Below, piece after piece: positions 37,828 to 45,800 of a DNA stretch of 64,000 nucleotides; position 1 is the first letter of the stretch, and each line of letters opens with the position of its first letter. A program made the position numbers and the translations under genes. Under the pieces are notes generated by a model. It made no database searches. It was not told the DNA's origin and saw only the letters and a list, made by a program, of their open reading frames with translations. The stretch comes from Ignavibacteria bacterium (GTDB lineage Bacteria > Bacteroidota > Ignavibacteria > Ch128b), in contig JABLYA010000007.1 of NCBI GenBank assembly GCA_013177855.1, positions 83,146 to 147,145 of the forward strand, written 5' to 3'.

Positions 37828-38541
37828 ATGGCATTATTTTTGAGAAATTCCATAAAAATATTTTATCATGGAAACGAAAAAAATATTTACGTTAATTTAG
37901 ACAAAAAAAGAATCTTGTTTTTCGAAATAGGATTAGTCGTAATACTATTTTTAGTACTTGTTGCATTTGAATGGGAAATATTACCAGAAGAAAATAATTT
38001 TTTTAGCAATAACGATGTAACCATTATTTACGAAGATATAATTCAAACAACACAAAACGAACCTCAAAAGCCTAAAATAATTCCTCCCCTTCCACAAGTT
38101 GACATAATGAAAATAGTTGATAATTCAAAAAAACTAGAAACGGAATATAAAATTGATGACACAGAAGCAAACGATTCTACTAAAATAATTGTCAATCCAA
38201 TACCTGAAGTCGAAGACACTATGGTTTATGATTCTTGGAAAGTAGAAAAAATGCCAAAATTTGTTGGTGGAGATGAAGCTCTCTACAAATGGATTCAAGA
38301 CAACATTAAATATCCTAAAGAATTAAAAGAAATTGGAATCGAAGGAATAGTAGGTATTCAATTTGTTGTTGATAAAGATGGGAAAGTAAAAAATATTGAA
38401 ATTATTAGAAGTTTAGACCCTGATTTAGATAAATATGTTTTAAATAAAATATCCGAAATGCCTAATTGGGAACCAGGATTTAAAGATAGTAAGTATGTTG
38501 CTGTCAAATACGCTTTACCAATAAAATTTAAGCTATATTAA
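37828..38541 (+). CDS. tonB: TonB-like energy transducer (host type)
   Basis: 237 residues. One membrane helix (FFEIGLVVILFLVLVAF, about 31-47), a proline-containing periplasmic linker (KPKIIPPLPQVD) and the TonB C-terminal domain (MPKFVGGDEALYKWIQDNI, YPKELKEIGIEGIVGIQFVV, MPNWEPGFKDSKYVAVKYA). TonB couples the proton gradient to outer-membrane transporters. The gene is intact but lies between phage genes and overlaps the convergent HAD gene by 14 bases. Confidence 0.88.
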   Translation: MALFLRNSIKIFYHGNEKNIYVNLDKKRILFFEIGLVVILFLVLVAFEWEILPEENNFFSNNDVTIIYEDIIQTTQNEPQKPKIIPPLPQVDIMKIVDNSKKLETEYKIDDTEANDSTKIIVNPIPEVEDTMVYDSWKVEKMPKFVGGDEALYKWIQDNIKYPKELKEIGIEGIVGIQFVVDKDGKVKNIEIIRSLDPDLDKYVLNKISEMPNWEPGFKDSKYVAVKYALPIKFKLY

Positions 38542-39361
38542 TTTTCTTAGCTTTTTTGTTTGATGTGTCGTAAATTGAAAATTTAACATCATTATATAAA
38601 GATGAAATTTCACCAAAATATTTTTTAATAGTTTTGACATTTCCAGAATCATCATCAGAAAATCCTATTCTTGTTTCACCATCTATTATATTTGCATACT
38701 TTTTAACTTTATTAATAAATTCATTCAATGCTTTTAATTTTGATTGTTCTGGTGATGCAGAATCAGAAGTAATTTTATATTTATTTATAAAACTTGGTGA
38801 TGATATTCCTACAAAATCACAATTGTCTAAATATCCACTAACCAGTGTTTTAAAAGTGTTCTGTCTTAAAATATCAAAATTCTGAACAAACAAATCTTGA
38901 AACGCAGTTAAATTAGCACCCATTTCAGTTCTTTCTTCTTTATTCATTGCATTCCATATAATCCATTCAACCGCTTCTCTTATTGTATCTGGTTCATGAC
39001 CTCTTGCTGTAATAATTGCAAAAATAGAACCTTTCATTAAACACTCAATAAACTTATTCCAACTTGGACCAAATTGTTTATTCTTAATTGCTATCTTTAC
39101 ATCTTCAATAAAAGCATTTCTACCTCTTGGACCATTATCTCTAAAATCACTAAAAGAACCTGGAATTGTTCTCCAATTATCTAATTTTCTTACTTTTGAA
39201 AATTCTTCAGTAGAAACATCTACTGGAACCCAGTGTCCATTATCTTTTTTTTCCATGTGTATTTTCGTTGGCATAATTAATATATTATCATCCCAATCAA
39301 AAGCATAATATTTTAATATCGGTTTGTTCTTTTCTAATATAAAATTAGTATATCTCTTCAT
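38528..39361 (-). CDS. HAD-like phosphatase with N-terminal tag
   Basis: 277 residues: tag MKRYTNFILEKNKPILK, then YYAFDWDDNILIMPTKI with the DxD nucleophile motif of HAD enzymes, FAIITARGHEPDTI as motif II (threonine), and TRIGFSDDDSGNVKTIK as the C-terminal acidic motif. A large cap (about 40-95 and 120-190) lies between. The substrate is unknown. ILE in the tag would suit a T4-type prohead protease. Confidence 0.78.
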   Translation of the reverse strand: MKRYTNFILEKNKPILKYYAFDWDDNILIMPTKIHMEKKDNGHWVPVDVSTEEFSKVRKLDNWRTIPGSFSDFRDNGPRGRNAFIEDVKIAIKNKQFGPSWNKFIECLMKGSIFAIITARGHEPDTIREAVEWIIWNAMNKEERTEMGANLTAFQDLFVQNFDILRQNTFKTLVSGYLDNCDFVGISSPSFINKYKITSDSASPEQSKLKALNEFINKVKKYANIIDGETRIGFSDDDSGNVKTIKKYFGEISSLYNDVKFSIYDTSNKKAKKINIA

Positions 39362-39404
39362 TTTTGAGAATTTAATTTTAATTTATATATTAAAATACTG
39401 AAAC

Positions 39405-39500
39405 AAAAAACTTTACTTTCCATCCGTCTTTCAACTGTTCATTTACTTCTTTGTCACGTTCTATGTTTCTTTGAATTTTTTTTAACCAAAAGTTTTGATT
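39405..39500 (-). pseudogene. Fragment of a Vsr-like endonuclease
   Basis: The minus frame reads NQNFWLKKIQRNIERDKE then VNEQLKDGWKVKFFVS. N..FW..KI..N..RD....L...GWKV is the central Vsr mismatch-endonuclease pattern. Start and end are missing. Confidence 0.5.
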
Positions 39501-39588
39501 GCTTTTAATAATTTTTTAATTTTTTAAATTGATTTATTTACCATAATCTTTTTATTTTATATAAAATTTAACACCATATGAAAAATCT

Positions 39589-40815
39589 TTAATTTTTCTT
39601 TAACCAGGTCTTAGTTTTTTTGTCAAAAACAATCTTATCCAAATATATTAAATCAAATTCATCAATAGAAAAAAAATTATCTAACTTTAGAGATTTATAA
39701 ACGTTTGGATTTTTTGCAGCTTTTACTAGATCATTTAAATCTATAATATTTTTCAATTTGTTTTGAGCATCATATTTATTTTTTTCTTTTTCTATAAGTT
39801 TTGAAAACAATTTATTCCACAAGAATACAGGAAATCCTTTCTTTAACATTTTTGTTGCTTTTAATATACCAGTTGTATCATTATCATAAAAAAATTTTAA
39901 TTTTAAATCTGCATCACTTTCTGTTAAAAATTTTAATAAATCTTGGTCATTTTTTGCACCAACCATACCAATAGAATTCGGATAGAATATAGAATCTAAG
40001 AAACCTTCAAATATTGTTATAGGTTGTTCAAAATCTATATTTAATATATTATAAAAGTGAGATAGTTTGTTGTAAGATATAGCTTCCATTTCATCTATAG
40101 GCTCATTTGGATGAATATAATTATATAATTCTTCAAATTCAACAATCTTATAAAACCTCTTGTTTCTATCTTTTTCAAGATTTCTTAACTGAATACCTAA
40201 TATTTTCTTTTTATCACCTAATGTCATATTCATATTAATCATAACTGGTGTATAATAAACAACTTTATTATCTTTTATAACCCTATAAATACCCTGGTAT
40301 ATTTGTGAAAAATTTTGTATTAACCTTTCATATTTTAAATATTGATAAACATGTGAATTTTTTTGAACAGGTTTAATATCATATAACCAAGAATTTTTAT
40401 AATTATTAAAATGTTCCATAAATTCTTCAATATCTATCAACTTATTAAGTTCTTCAAGAATATATTCATCAGTTTTCTTATAAGTAGTGTGTTCATCTAT
40501 ATACTTATATAATTTAATACGATTGTCTATGTCAATTGGTTCATTAAAAGTATCACAAAATTTTGTAAATGTCATACTTATATCACAATTAAAACATTTG
40601 AATCTTAAATTATCTACATATAGATTACCACGTTTTTTATGGTCAGATTTTGCTGAATCACCACAAATTGGACATGCAAAGTTCAAACGATCAGGTTGTG
40701 TGTCGTTTGGAAAAGATTTTATGACTTTCTTAGGATTAGACTTGTGTGTTTTATCTAAGATACATTGAATCTTTGATTTAATATAGCCTAAGTTTAAATC
40801 AGAACTTTGCATCAA
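39589..40815 (-). CDS. DnaG-type DNA primase
   Basis: 408 residues. A zinc site (C48, C51, C74, C77 in FACPICGD and FKCFNC) is followed by a catalytic core with TOPRIM features: ITIFEGFLDSIFYPNSIGMVG with the metal glutamate, and KFFYDNDTTGILKA with the DxD pair. It makes RNA primers for replication. Size is like that of phage primases. A short unassigned gene and a promoter lie upstream on the other strand. Confidence 0.82.
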   Translation of the reverse strand: MMQSSDLNLGYIKSKIQCILDKTHKSNPKKVIKSFPNDTQPDRLNFACPICGDSAKSDHKKRGNLYVDNLRFKCFNCDISMTFTKFCDTFNEPIDIDNRIKLYKYIDEHTTYKKTDEYILEELNKLIDIEEFMEHFNNYKNSWLYDIKPVQKNSHVYQYLKYERLIQNFSQIYQGIYRVIKDNKVVYYTPVMINMNMTLGDKKKILGIQLRNLEKDRNKRFYKIVEFEELYNYIHPNEPIDEMEAISYNKLSHFYNILNIDFEQPITIFEGFLDSIFYPNSIGMVGAKNDQDLLKFLTESDADLKLKFFYDNDTTGILKATKMLKKGFPVFLWNKLFSKLIEKEKNKYDAQNKLKNIIDLNDLVKAAKNPNVYKSLKLDNFFSIDEFDLIYLDKIVFDKKTKTWLKKN

Positions 40816-40901
40816 AAAAAAAAAGAATTGTTTTTTAATTTATATGACTATTTTAATGGTTTGTTTGATTTTGAAATGTTTTTTATTTTAATATTTTGCT
40901 G

Positions 40902-40909
40902 TATCTTTG
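40902..40909 (+). promoter_or_regulatory. Promoter -7 element (TATCTTTG)
   Basis: TATCTTTG, 24 bases before the ATG at 40933. Confidence 0.6.
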
Positions 40910-40932
40910 TAAACAATTAAAAAATTAAAATT

Positions 40933-41036
40933 ATGACAGAAAATTGTATAAGCACTTATATGCTGATGCTCTAATAGCTATTGTGAAATCTCTTCACACA
41001 CAAGCATCATATGGAATAACAAAAAATAATTATTAA
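40933..41036 (+). CDS. Small protein of 34 aa with a one-base deletion
   Basis: MTENCI in the first frame joins KHLYADALIAIVKSLHTQAS in the next if one A is added to the AA near 40952. The whole would read 34 residues to a TAA at 41036. It has its own promoter. Product unknown. Confidence 0.4.
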
Positions 41037-41060
41037 TTTTTAATTTACTAATATTTTTTG

Positions 41061-41068
41061 TATCTTTG
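41061..41068 (+). promoter_or_regulatory. Promoter -7 element (TATCTTTG), leaderless arrangement
   Basis: TATCTTTG followed after four bases by ATG (41073). Transcription should start at or within a few bases of the ATG. Confidence 0.65.
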
Positions 41069-41072
41069 AATT

Positions 41073-41579
41073 ATGGATAAAAAATTAAAAATATCATTTG
41101 ACTTTGACGGAACTCTAACGAATTCTAAAATTTGTGAACTTGCTAAAACTCTTGTTAATAACGGTGCTGATGTATGGATTTTAACATCAAGAATTGACAA
41201 TACTTTTTTTGAAAATAATACTGTATATCATTATAGCATGAACTCTGATATTAAATATATCGCTGATATTGTTGGCATTCCACATGAAAAAATTATCTAT
41301 ACAAATGGTGATTGGAAGAAATATAGTTGGGCTATTGCTCAGTATTGCCATGATAAATTAGACACAGAAAGATATAATTGGAAGAAATATAGTTACATGG
41401 TTGCAGAATATTGTCCCGATAAATTAGACCCTGAGAAATATAATTGGGAAGAACATAGCGATTATGTTGCAAGATATTGTCCTGAAAAACTTGATGCAGA
41501 GAAATATAATTGGGAACAATATAGTTGGGAAGTAGAAAAATTTTGTCCAGAAAAATTGGTATTAAAACCTAAAAAATAA
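41073..41579 (+). CDS. HAD N-terminal half fused to four 24-residue repeats
   Basis: 168 residues. 1-80 is the start of a small HAD phosphatase (ISFDFDGTLTN, DVWILTSR, IPHEKIIYTNGDW). The C-terminal HAD motif is missing. From residue 81 come four copies of an about 24-residue repeat (YNWxxYSxxVAxYCPxKLDxE). The join lies where GDWKK of the HAD part and YNWKKYS of the repeat share the bases TGGAAGAAATATAG, so the fusion may come from a microhomology deletion between two genes. Confidence 0.7.
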   Translation: MDKKLKISFDFDGTLTNSKICELAKTLVNNGADVWILTSRIDNTFFENNTVYHYSMNSDIKYIADIVGIPHEKIIYTNGDWKKYSWAIAQYCHDKLDTERYNWKKYSYMVAEYCPDKLDPEKYNWEEHSDYVARYCPEKLDAEKYNWEQYSWEVEKFCPEKLVLKPKK

Positions 41580-41585
41580 ATAACT

Positions 41586-41830
41586 ATGAAAAAGCTACCA
41601 AAAGAAATAGACAGAACAAAAATCTATTTTAAAGTTACAAATGAAAAAGAAAATCATTATGGATTACAATATCATGATGGATTAGTCGAAGACATAATTC
41701 CATTTAACGATAATTCAGAAGATAGTTGTGTTGAAGGTGGTATTTATTTTACCGATTTAGAAAACATATATGAATTCTTTGATTATGGTTGCTATATACG
41801 TCCATTAACTATTCCCGGTAACGCTAAGGT
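41586..41830 (+). pseudogene. N-terminal part of a viral-type protein, cut by foreign DNA
   Basis: The frame gives TKIYFKVTNEKENHYGLQY, then PFNDNSEDSCVEGGIYFTDL and YIRPLTIPGNAKV, as in a protein family seen in phages and giant viruses (GGLYFTD motif). After about 41830 the frame runs on to 42056 through unrelated sequence with no protein character. Confidence 0.6.
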
Positions 41831-41926
41831 TGTATTATTTCTCCAGCTACTTCGGTGGTGGTGGACAGGAAAGTGCCACGCAATCCCTTACTGCTGTTAC
41901 ACTCAAACGTTAGCAACAAGCCTAAA
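41831..41926 (+). pseudogene. 3' end of a foreign gene
   Basis: In another frame YYFSSYFGGGGQESATQSL then TAVTLKR and a TAG, followed by a terminator. It has composition and glycine-rich style unlike the phage genes nearby. Source unknown. Confidence 0.4.
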
Positions 41927-41960
41927 AACCCGAACCTCTACACAGAAGTTCGGGTTTTTT
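41927..41960 (+). terminator. Rho-independent terminator
   Basis: AACCCGAAC pairs with GTTCGGGTT, then a T run. Placed before the tRNA cluster. Confidence 0.88.
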
Positions 41961-42007
41961 GTTTTAGGTTCTTTTAAAAAATGTAGTAGTGTAATACTTT
42001 TGAAAAT

Positions 42008-42078
42008 AGGAGTATGGTGTAATGGTAGCATAATTCTCTCCAAAAGAATTGGTTAGGGTTCAAATCCTTATACTCCTG
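42008..42078 (+). tRNA. tRNA-Trp (CCA)
   Basis: Seven-pair acceptor stem AGGAGTA/TACTCCT. Anticodon loop CTCCAAA with anticodon CCA. T-loop TTCAAAT. Four-base variable region. No encoded 3' CCA. Confidence 0.9.
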
Positions 42079-42120
42079 CTAAGATTACTAACAACAAATT
42101 ATTAACAATAAAACTACATT

Positions 42121-42201
42121 GTGACGTGGGTGAGCGGTGCAGCCACCAGTCTGATAAATTGGGTACGTAAAGTACGAGGTGGTTCAACTCCCACCGTCAC
42201 A
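42121..42201 (+). tRNA. tRNA with anticodon GAU and class-II-like variable arm
   Basis: Acceptor GTGACG/CGTCAC. The anticodon stem CCAGT/ATTGG holds loop CTGATAA, anticodon GAT (Ile). D-arm and a hairpin variable arm (GTAC-GTAAA-GTAC) look like tRNA-Ser. The T-arm lacks one base for a regular fold (GGTGG instead of GTGGG). A regular tRNA-Ile(GAU) is the next gene, so the identity of this one is uncertain. Confidence 0.65.
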
Positions 42202-42212
42202 ACAAAATATAA

Positions 42213-42287
42213 CGGCTCGTAGCTCAGCCTGGTGAGAGCGTCTGACTGATACTCAGAAGGTCGTAAGTTCAAATCCTACCGAGCCGA
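42213..42287 (+). tRNA. tRNA-Ile (GAU)
   Basis: Acceptor CGGCTCG/CGAGCCG. Anticodon stem TCTGA/TCAGA with loop CTGATAC, anticodon GAT. D-arm AGCTCAGCCTGGTGAGAGC. Variable region of five bases. Confidence 0.92.
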
Positions 42288-42405
42288 CAAATTAAAAACA
42301 TTAAAAAATAGAAATTATGACATATACTTTTAAACATAAACATTTTAAATTTAGTCGCATAAGTGGCTCAGGATAATATTACCTATAAATTAAAATTAGG
42401 TGTGT

Positions 42406-42438
42406 AACCCAGAGCCAAGAAAGGTTCTGGGTTTTTTG
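42406..42438 (+). terminator. Rho-independent terminator inside the tRNA cluster
   Basis: AACCCAGAGCC pairs with GGTTCTGGGTT, then T run. The 42288-42405 stretch before it contains only a 19-codon frame (MTYTFKHKHFKFSRISGSG). Confidence 0.85.
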
Positions 42439-42464
42439 TTAAGTTCTTTTTTTATTGAAAAAAT

Positions 42465-42551
42465 GAGGGTATAGCTCAATTGGTGGAGCTTCTGACTTTT
42501 AATCAGAAGGGTGACGTATGTCCGTTGTGGGTTCGAGTCCCACTACCCTCA
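42465..42551 (+). tRNA. tRNA-Lys (UUU) with long variable region
   Basis: Acceptor GAGGGTA/TACCCTC; D-arm GCTC-AATTGGTG-GAGC; anticodon stem TCTGA/TCAGA with loop CTTTTAA, anticodon TTT; T-arm GTGGG-TTCGAGT-CCCAC. Between anticodon and T stems lie 19 bases (AGGGTGACGTATGTCCGTT) instead of about five, with a possible GAC-GTAT-GTC hairpin. Lys tRNAs are normally class I. Confidence 0.88.
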
Positions 42552-42563
42552 CTTTAATCATTC

Positions 42564-42590
42564 GTATTCGTAGTTGGCGAACCAGAATAC
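42564..42590 (+). other. tRNA-like fragment: short stem with D-arm-like loop
   Basis: GTATTC and GAATAC pair around GTAGTTGGCGAACCA. The inner part is similar to the D-arm of the fragment at 42952. It looks like a tRNA that lost its anticodon and T arms. Confidence 0.4.
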
Positions 42591-42595
42591 CACAA

Positions 42596-42670
42596 GGAGT
42601 AGTAGCTCAGTAGGTAGAGCGCTGGACTGAAAATCCAGGTCTTGCGGCAGTTCGATTCTGCCCTTCTCCG
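42596..42670 (+). tRNA. tRNA-Phe (GAA)
   Basis: Acceptor GGAGTAG/CTTCTCC (one mismatch). Anticodon stem CTGGA/TCCAG with loop CTGAAAA, anticodon GAA. T-arm GGCAG-TTCGATT-CTGCC. Variable region seven bases. Confidence 0.9.
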
Positions 42671-42680
42671 CAACAAACAT

Positions 42681-42768
42681 GGTGTCTGTAATCGGTAATT
42701 GGTGTCCGACCAGATTGTGACTCTGGAAACCATAAGGTTCATGTGGGTTCGAATCCCATCAGACACCC
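42681..42768 (+). tRNA. tRNA-His (GUG) with hairpin variable arm
   Basis: An eight-pair acceptor GGTGTCTG/CAGACACC includes an encoded G-1 paired to C73, the tRNA-His hallmark. D-stem TCGG/CCGA. Anticodon stem CCAGA/TCTGG with loop TTGTGAC, anticodon GTG. The variable region is 16 bases with a clear AACC-ATAA-GGTT hairpin, unusual because tRNA-His is a class I tRNA. Confidence 0.9.
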
Positions 42769-42771
42769 AAT

Positions 42772-42844
42772 GGTGAGGTAGCAAAGGTGGTCTATGCAGG
42801 GGACTGAAAATCCTCAAATGTGGGTTCAACTCCCACCCTCACCA
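42772..42844 (+). tRNA. Second GAA-anticodon tRNA (Phe-type)
   Basis: Acceptor GGTGAGG/CCTCACC. Anticodon stem GGGGA/TCCTC with loop CTGAAAA, anticodon GAA. T-arm GTGGG-TTCAACT-CCCAC. The D-arm is irregular (AGCAAAGGTGGTCTATGC). It duplicates the anticodon of the gene at 42596. Confidence 0.75.
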
Positions 42845-42951
42845 CAAAAGGAAAAGATAGATATAATGTGAGTTAGTGATATAATGATGCAATATACTTT
42901 TAATTTATAAGTTTTCTGTCTCACTTGAATATGTAATTAAAATCAACAAAT

Positions 42952-43001
42952 TGCGTCTGTATCGTAATTTGGCGAACGGTCCTGATTCCAACCAGACGCA
43001 C
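42952..43001 (+). pseudogene. tRNA with internal deletion
   Basis: Perfect seven-pair acceptor TGCGTCT/AGACGCA, D-arm-like GTATCGTAATTTGGCGAAC and the 3' half of a T-arm (GATTCCAACC). The anticodon arm and 5' half of the T-arm are missing; total 50 bases instead of over 70. Confidence 0.6.
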
Positions 43002-43065
43002 TAAAAATCCTTAAAAGCAACCATAATTATTTTTCATCGTCTATATAAAAAAATAGACATAAATT

Positions 43066-43851
43066 ATGGACGATTTTTTCAAACATATAAAATCAATATT
43101 AGAAAATTATGAAATGCCATACGATGAAAATGAATGGCTTAAAATTCAAAAAACTTTGAGGGTGAGAAAACTTAAAAGATTATTGAAGTATACCAGTATT
43201 GGTGTTACTTCAATAATCTTTTTTGTTTTTAGTGTAATTTATTTATCAAACAATAATAATAAAAATACACTAAACATCTCAAAAGTAAAACAACCGTTAA
43301 AAATAGAAATACCTATTGAAAAAATAGTTATATTGAATGATGAATCATATATTGTTGATATTAATACTACAAAAAAAGAAGAAATTCTACTAGAAGATAT
43401 ACAAGAATATAAACCAATTATAGATGAAACTGAATTTGTACAAAATATCGTAATAGAAGATAAGGATACAATAAATATTATAGAAAATAACATTTTATAT
43501 AATGATGATATAGTTTCTATTAAAACAGATTCAACATATACAGATTCACTATTAGTTGATACAACAAATATTGGAATTATAAAACCGACATATTACTTAC
43601 CAACAGCATTTTCACCTAATGGTGATGGTGTTAATGATGAATTTTTTGTTGTTGGTGTTGATTTAACAAATATAAATTTCCAACTATTGATCTATGATAG
43701 ATGGGGAAATAAAGTTTTTGAAACTATGACACCAGACTATAAATGGACTGGTGATAATTATAAACAAGGCGTTTATATTTGGATTTTTAGATACCAAGAT
43801 AATGATGGTATTATACATATAGATAAAGGACAAGTTACCTTGATAAAATAA
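43066..43851 (+). CDS. Membrane-anchored protein with gliding-motility C-terminal domain
   Basis: 261 residues. A cytoplasmic N-terminus (MDDFFKHIKSILENYEMPYD) like those of Bacteroidota anti-sigma or outer-membrane-protein operon partners, one membrane helix (about 44-64), an acidic spacer rich in isoleucine, and a CHU_C domain (LPTAFSPNGDGVNDEFFV, IYDRWGNKVFET, KQGVYIWIFRY). The CHU_C domain marks T9SS type B cargo in Bacteroidota. It follows the tRNA cluster and is as AT-rich as the phage genes. Confidence 0.82.
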   Translation: MDDFFKHIKSILENYEMPYDENEWLKIQKTLRVRKLKRLLKYTSIGVTSIIFFVFSVIYLSNNNNKNTLNISKVKQPLKIEIPIEKIVILNDESYIVDINTTKKEEILLEDIQEYKPIIDETEFVQNIVIEDKDTINIIENNILYNDDIVSIKTDSTYTDSLLVDTTNIGIIKPTYYLPTAFSPNGDGVNDEFFVVGVDLTNINFQLLIYDRWGNKVFETMTPDYKWTGDNYKQGVYIWIFRYQDNDGIIHIDKGQVTLIK

Positions 43852-43870
43852 TAAAAAATAAATTATTGAT

Positions 43871-44020
43871 ATGTCCAGAATTTCAGAAGTATCGGAAATG
43901 GACACTTGAATTGACAAAGGAATAATAAAGAATTCATACAAAATTAGTGACTAAAAGGCGATGGAAGTAAATCAAACAACAAAAGCAGTCGTTTATGATA
44001 ACATTTAAAACGACTGCTTT
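43871..44020. other. Two intergenic hairpins
   Basis: TGTCCA/TGGACA (43871-43903), and a strong AAAGCAGTCGTTT/AAACGACTGCTTT hairpin (43982-44020) between convergent genes. The second probably works as a terminator for the HtpG remnant or the CHU_C gene although the T run is poor. Confidence 0.5.
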
Positions 44021-44051
44021 AAGTAAGAGACATACGTATTTTCTTTTTTTA

Positions 44052-45715
44052 TTATTTTATTACTTCGATACTGCGTTTTATAAAATTGCTAAATGCCTCA
44101 CCTTTAAGTAGGTTGTGAGAGAGCAATGCAATATCTATTAATTGTTTAACAATTGTATTATTGGCTCCAAATTGTTCAAGTTTTTCTTTTCTTTCTTTTT
44201 TTAATTCTTCAAGTTCTTTTTCTTTGGTTTTGAGATAATCTTTTTCGGTAGTAGTTAACTCTTCTTCTTTTTTCTTTTTTTGTTCTTCTTTTAATTTATC
44301 AATTTCAGTTTGAAAGGATTCAATTTTTTTATCGAGTTTTTGTAAGTCTTCTGAAAGTTGTTCTTCTTTTTCGCTGACTATTTTTTTAATAATAGAGTGA
44401 GAAGTATTTACAACCATTGAGTACATGTCTGGTATTCCGCCATACATACTCTTAGGCGAAAATTGTGACATATCTTTCATTCTTCGCATATACTCGCTGC
44501 GAGTAATCACTAACGGCAAATCGTTTTCGTTAAGTGCTTCGTATGAAATTAAAAATTCTTCTTTGTTAGGTAAAGCTCCAAAAAACACATGTCGTAAATC
44601 ATTTTGATCTGATTCGCTCATTTCTACTTTGCGTTGTTCTTCTTTTTCTATTAGTTTATCAATAGTTTCGGCATCAATTCGTTTGAAAGAAGTTTTTGTT
44701 AGTTTTTGTTCCAAATAGTTAATAAAATGTAAATCTAATTGCCCATCAAAAATAAGAACATCGTAACCTTTGTTTTTTGCTTGTTCGATATATGTATATT
44801 GTTCTTCTTTGTCGGTAGCATATAAATAAATGGTATTTCCTTTTTTTTTCGGTTTGATTTTCTTTAACCAATTTTTCGTATTCTTCAAATGTAAAATACT
44901 TATTATCAACATTTTTAAACAATGCAAATTTTTCGGCACGTTCGTAAAATTTTTCATCGCTAATCATGCCATATTGTATGAATAATTTTAAATCGTCCCA
45001 TTTTTTTTCAAAGTCTTGACGATCGTTTTTGAATATATCAAAAAGTTTATCAGCTACTTTTTTAGTAATATGTGATGATATTTTTTTTACGTTGCTATCA
45101 CTTTGTAAGTAACTGCGAAACATTCAACGGTATATCGGGCGAATCGATAACTCCATGAAGCAACATTAAGTAATCGGGGACAATACCTTCTACCTGGTCG
45201 GTTACATATACTTGGTTGCAATAAAGTTGAATTTTATTTTTTTGAATATCGAATCTATTTTTAATTCGTGGAAAATACAAGATTCCTGTTAAGTTAAAAG
45301 GATAATCAACATTTAAATGTATATTGAATAGTGGTTCTTCGAAAATATCTTGGTATAATTCATAGTAAAATGACTTATAATCTTCGTCTTTTAAATCAGC
45401 TGGTTTTTTGTCCAGAGTGGATGTGGATTATTGATAATATTATCTTTGTCGGTTTCAACATATTTATCTTTTTTCCATTCTTTCTTTTTTCCGAAAGCAA
45501 TTTCTACTGGTAAAAATTTGCAGTATTTATTTAGCAATTCGTTTATTTTGTTTTCTTCTAAAAATTCTTCGTTTTCAATATCTTCAATATGAAGAATAAC
45601 ATCTGTTCCATGTGTTTGGCGTTCGGTTTCTTCCATGGTGTATTCGGGTGAGCCATCGCATATCCATTTTACAGCTTTTGAATTTTCTTTGTATGATTTT
45701 GTAATTAATTGGGTG
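44052..45715 (-). pseudogene. htpG: HtpG (Hsp90) fragment, N-terminus lost, three frameshifts
   Basis: From about 45715 the minus strand reads ITKSYKENSKAVKWICDGSP, the end of the HtpG ATPase domain, then middle and C-terminal domains (HGTDVILHIEDIE; VTDQVEGIVPDYLMLLHGVI; FFGALPNKEEFLISYEALNE; ANNTIVKQLIDIALLSHNLL). The first about 120 residues are missing. The frame changes near 45410 (T6 run), 45122 and 44850 (T9 run); two of the three are at homopolymers. HtpG is an ATP-driven chaperone; this copy is not functional as written. Confidence 0.85.
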
Positions 45716-45800
45716 ACTTGCTGGGTAACTTGCTCGGTAACTTGGTCAGTAACTTGGTCAGTAACTTGGTCGGTAACTTGCTCGGTAGCTTCTTTTGTTA
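45716..45800 (-). repeat. 12-bp tandem repeats encoding TEQVTDQVT
   Basis: About six imperfect 12-base units (AACTTGGTCAGT on the plus strand), read on the minus strand as TEQVTDQVTDQVTDQVTEQV. Such QVT-type repeats occur near the C-termini of RecG-like or AlbA-type proteins. They abut the HtpG fragment exactly. Confidence 0.7.

Noticed and set aside
37710..37895. Plus-strand frame starting MYHISFHNGRFVLFFFGFSF
   Set aside because: It is the reverse of a lysine-rich minus-strand coding piece and overlaps the tonB start.
42681..42768. tRNA-His lacking G-1, which would explain Thg1
   Set aside because: Pairing the acceptor shows G-1 is encoded and pairs with C73.
42554..42829. Open frame across the tRNA cluster
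   Set aside because: It covers the tRNA-Phe and tRNA-His genes in reverse and has no homology that I recognise.
45716..45800. Iteron-like 12-bp repeats as a replication origin
   Set aside because: They are in frame and encode TEQVTDQVT; no AT-rich unwinding element or DnaA-type box was seen beside them.
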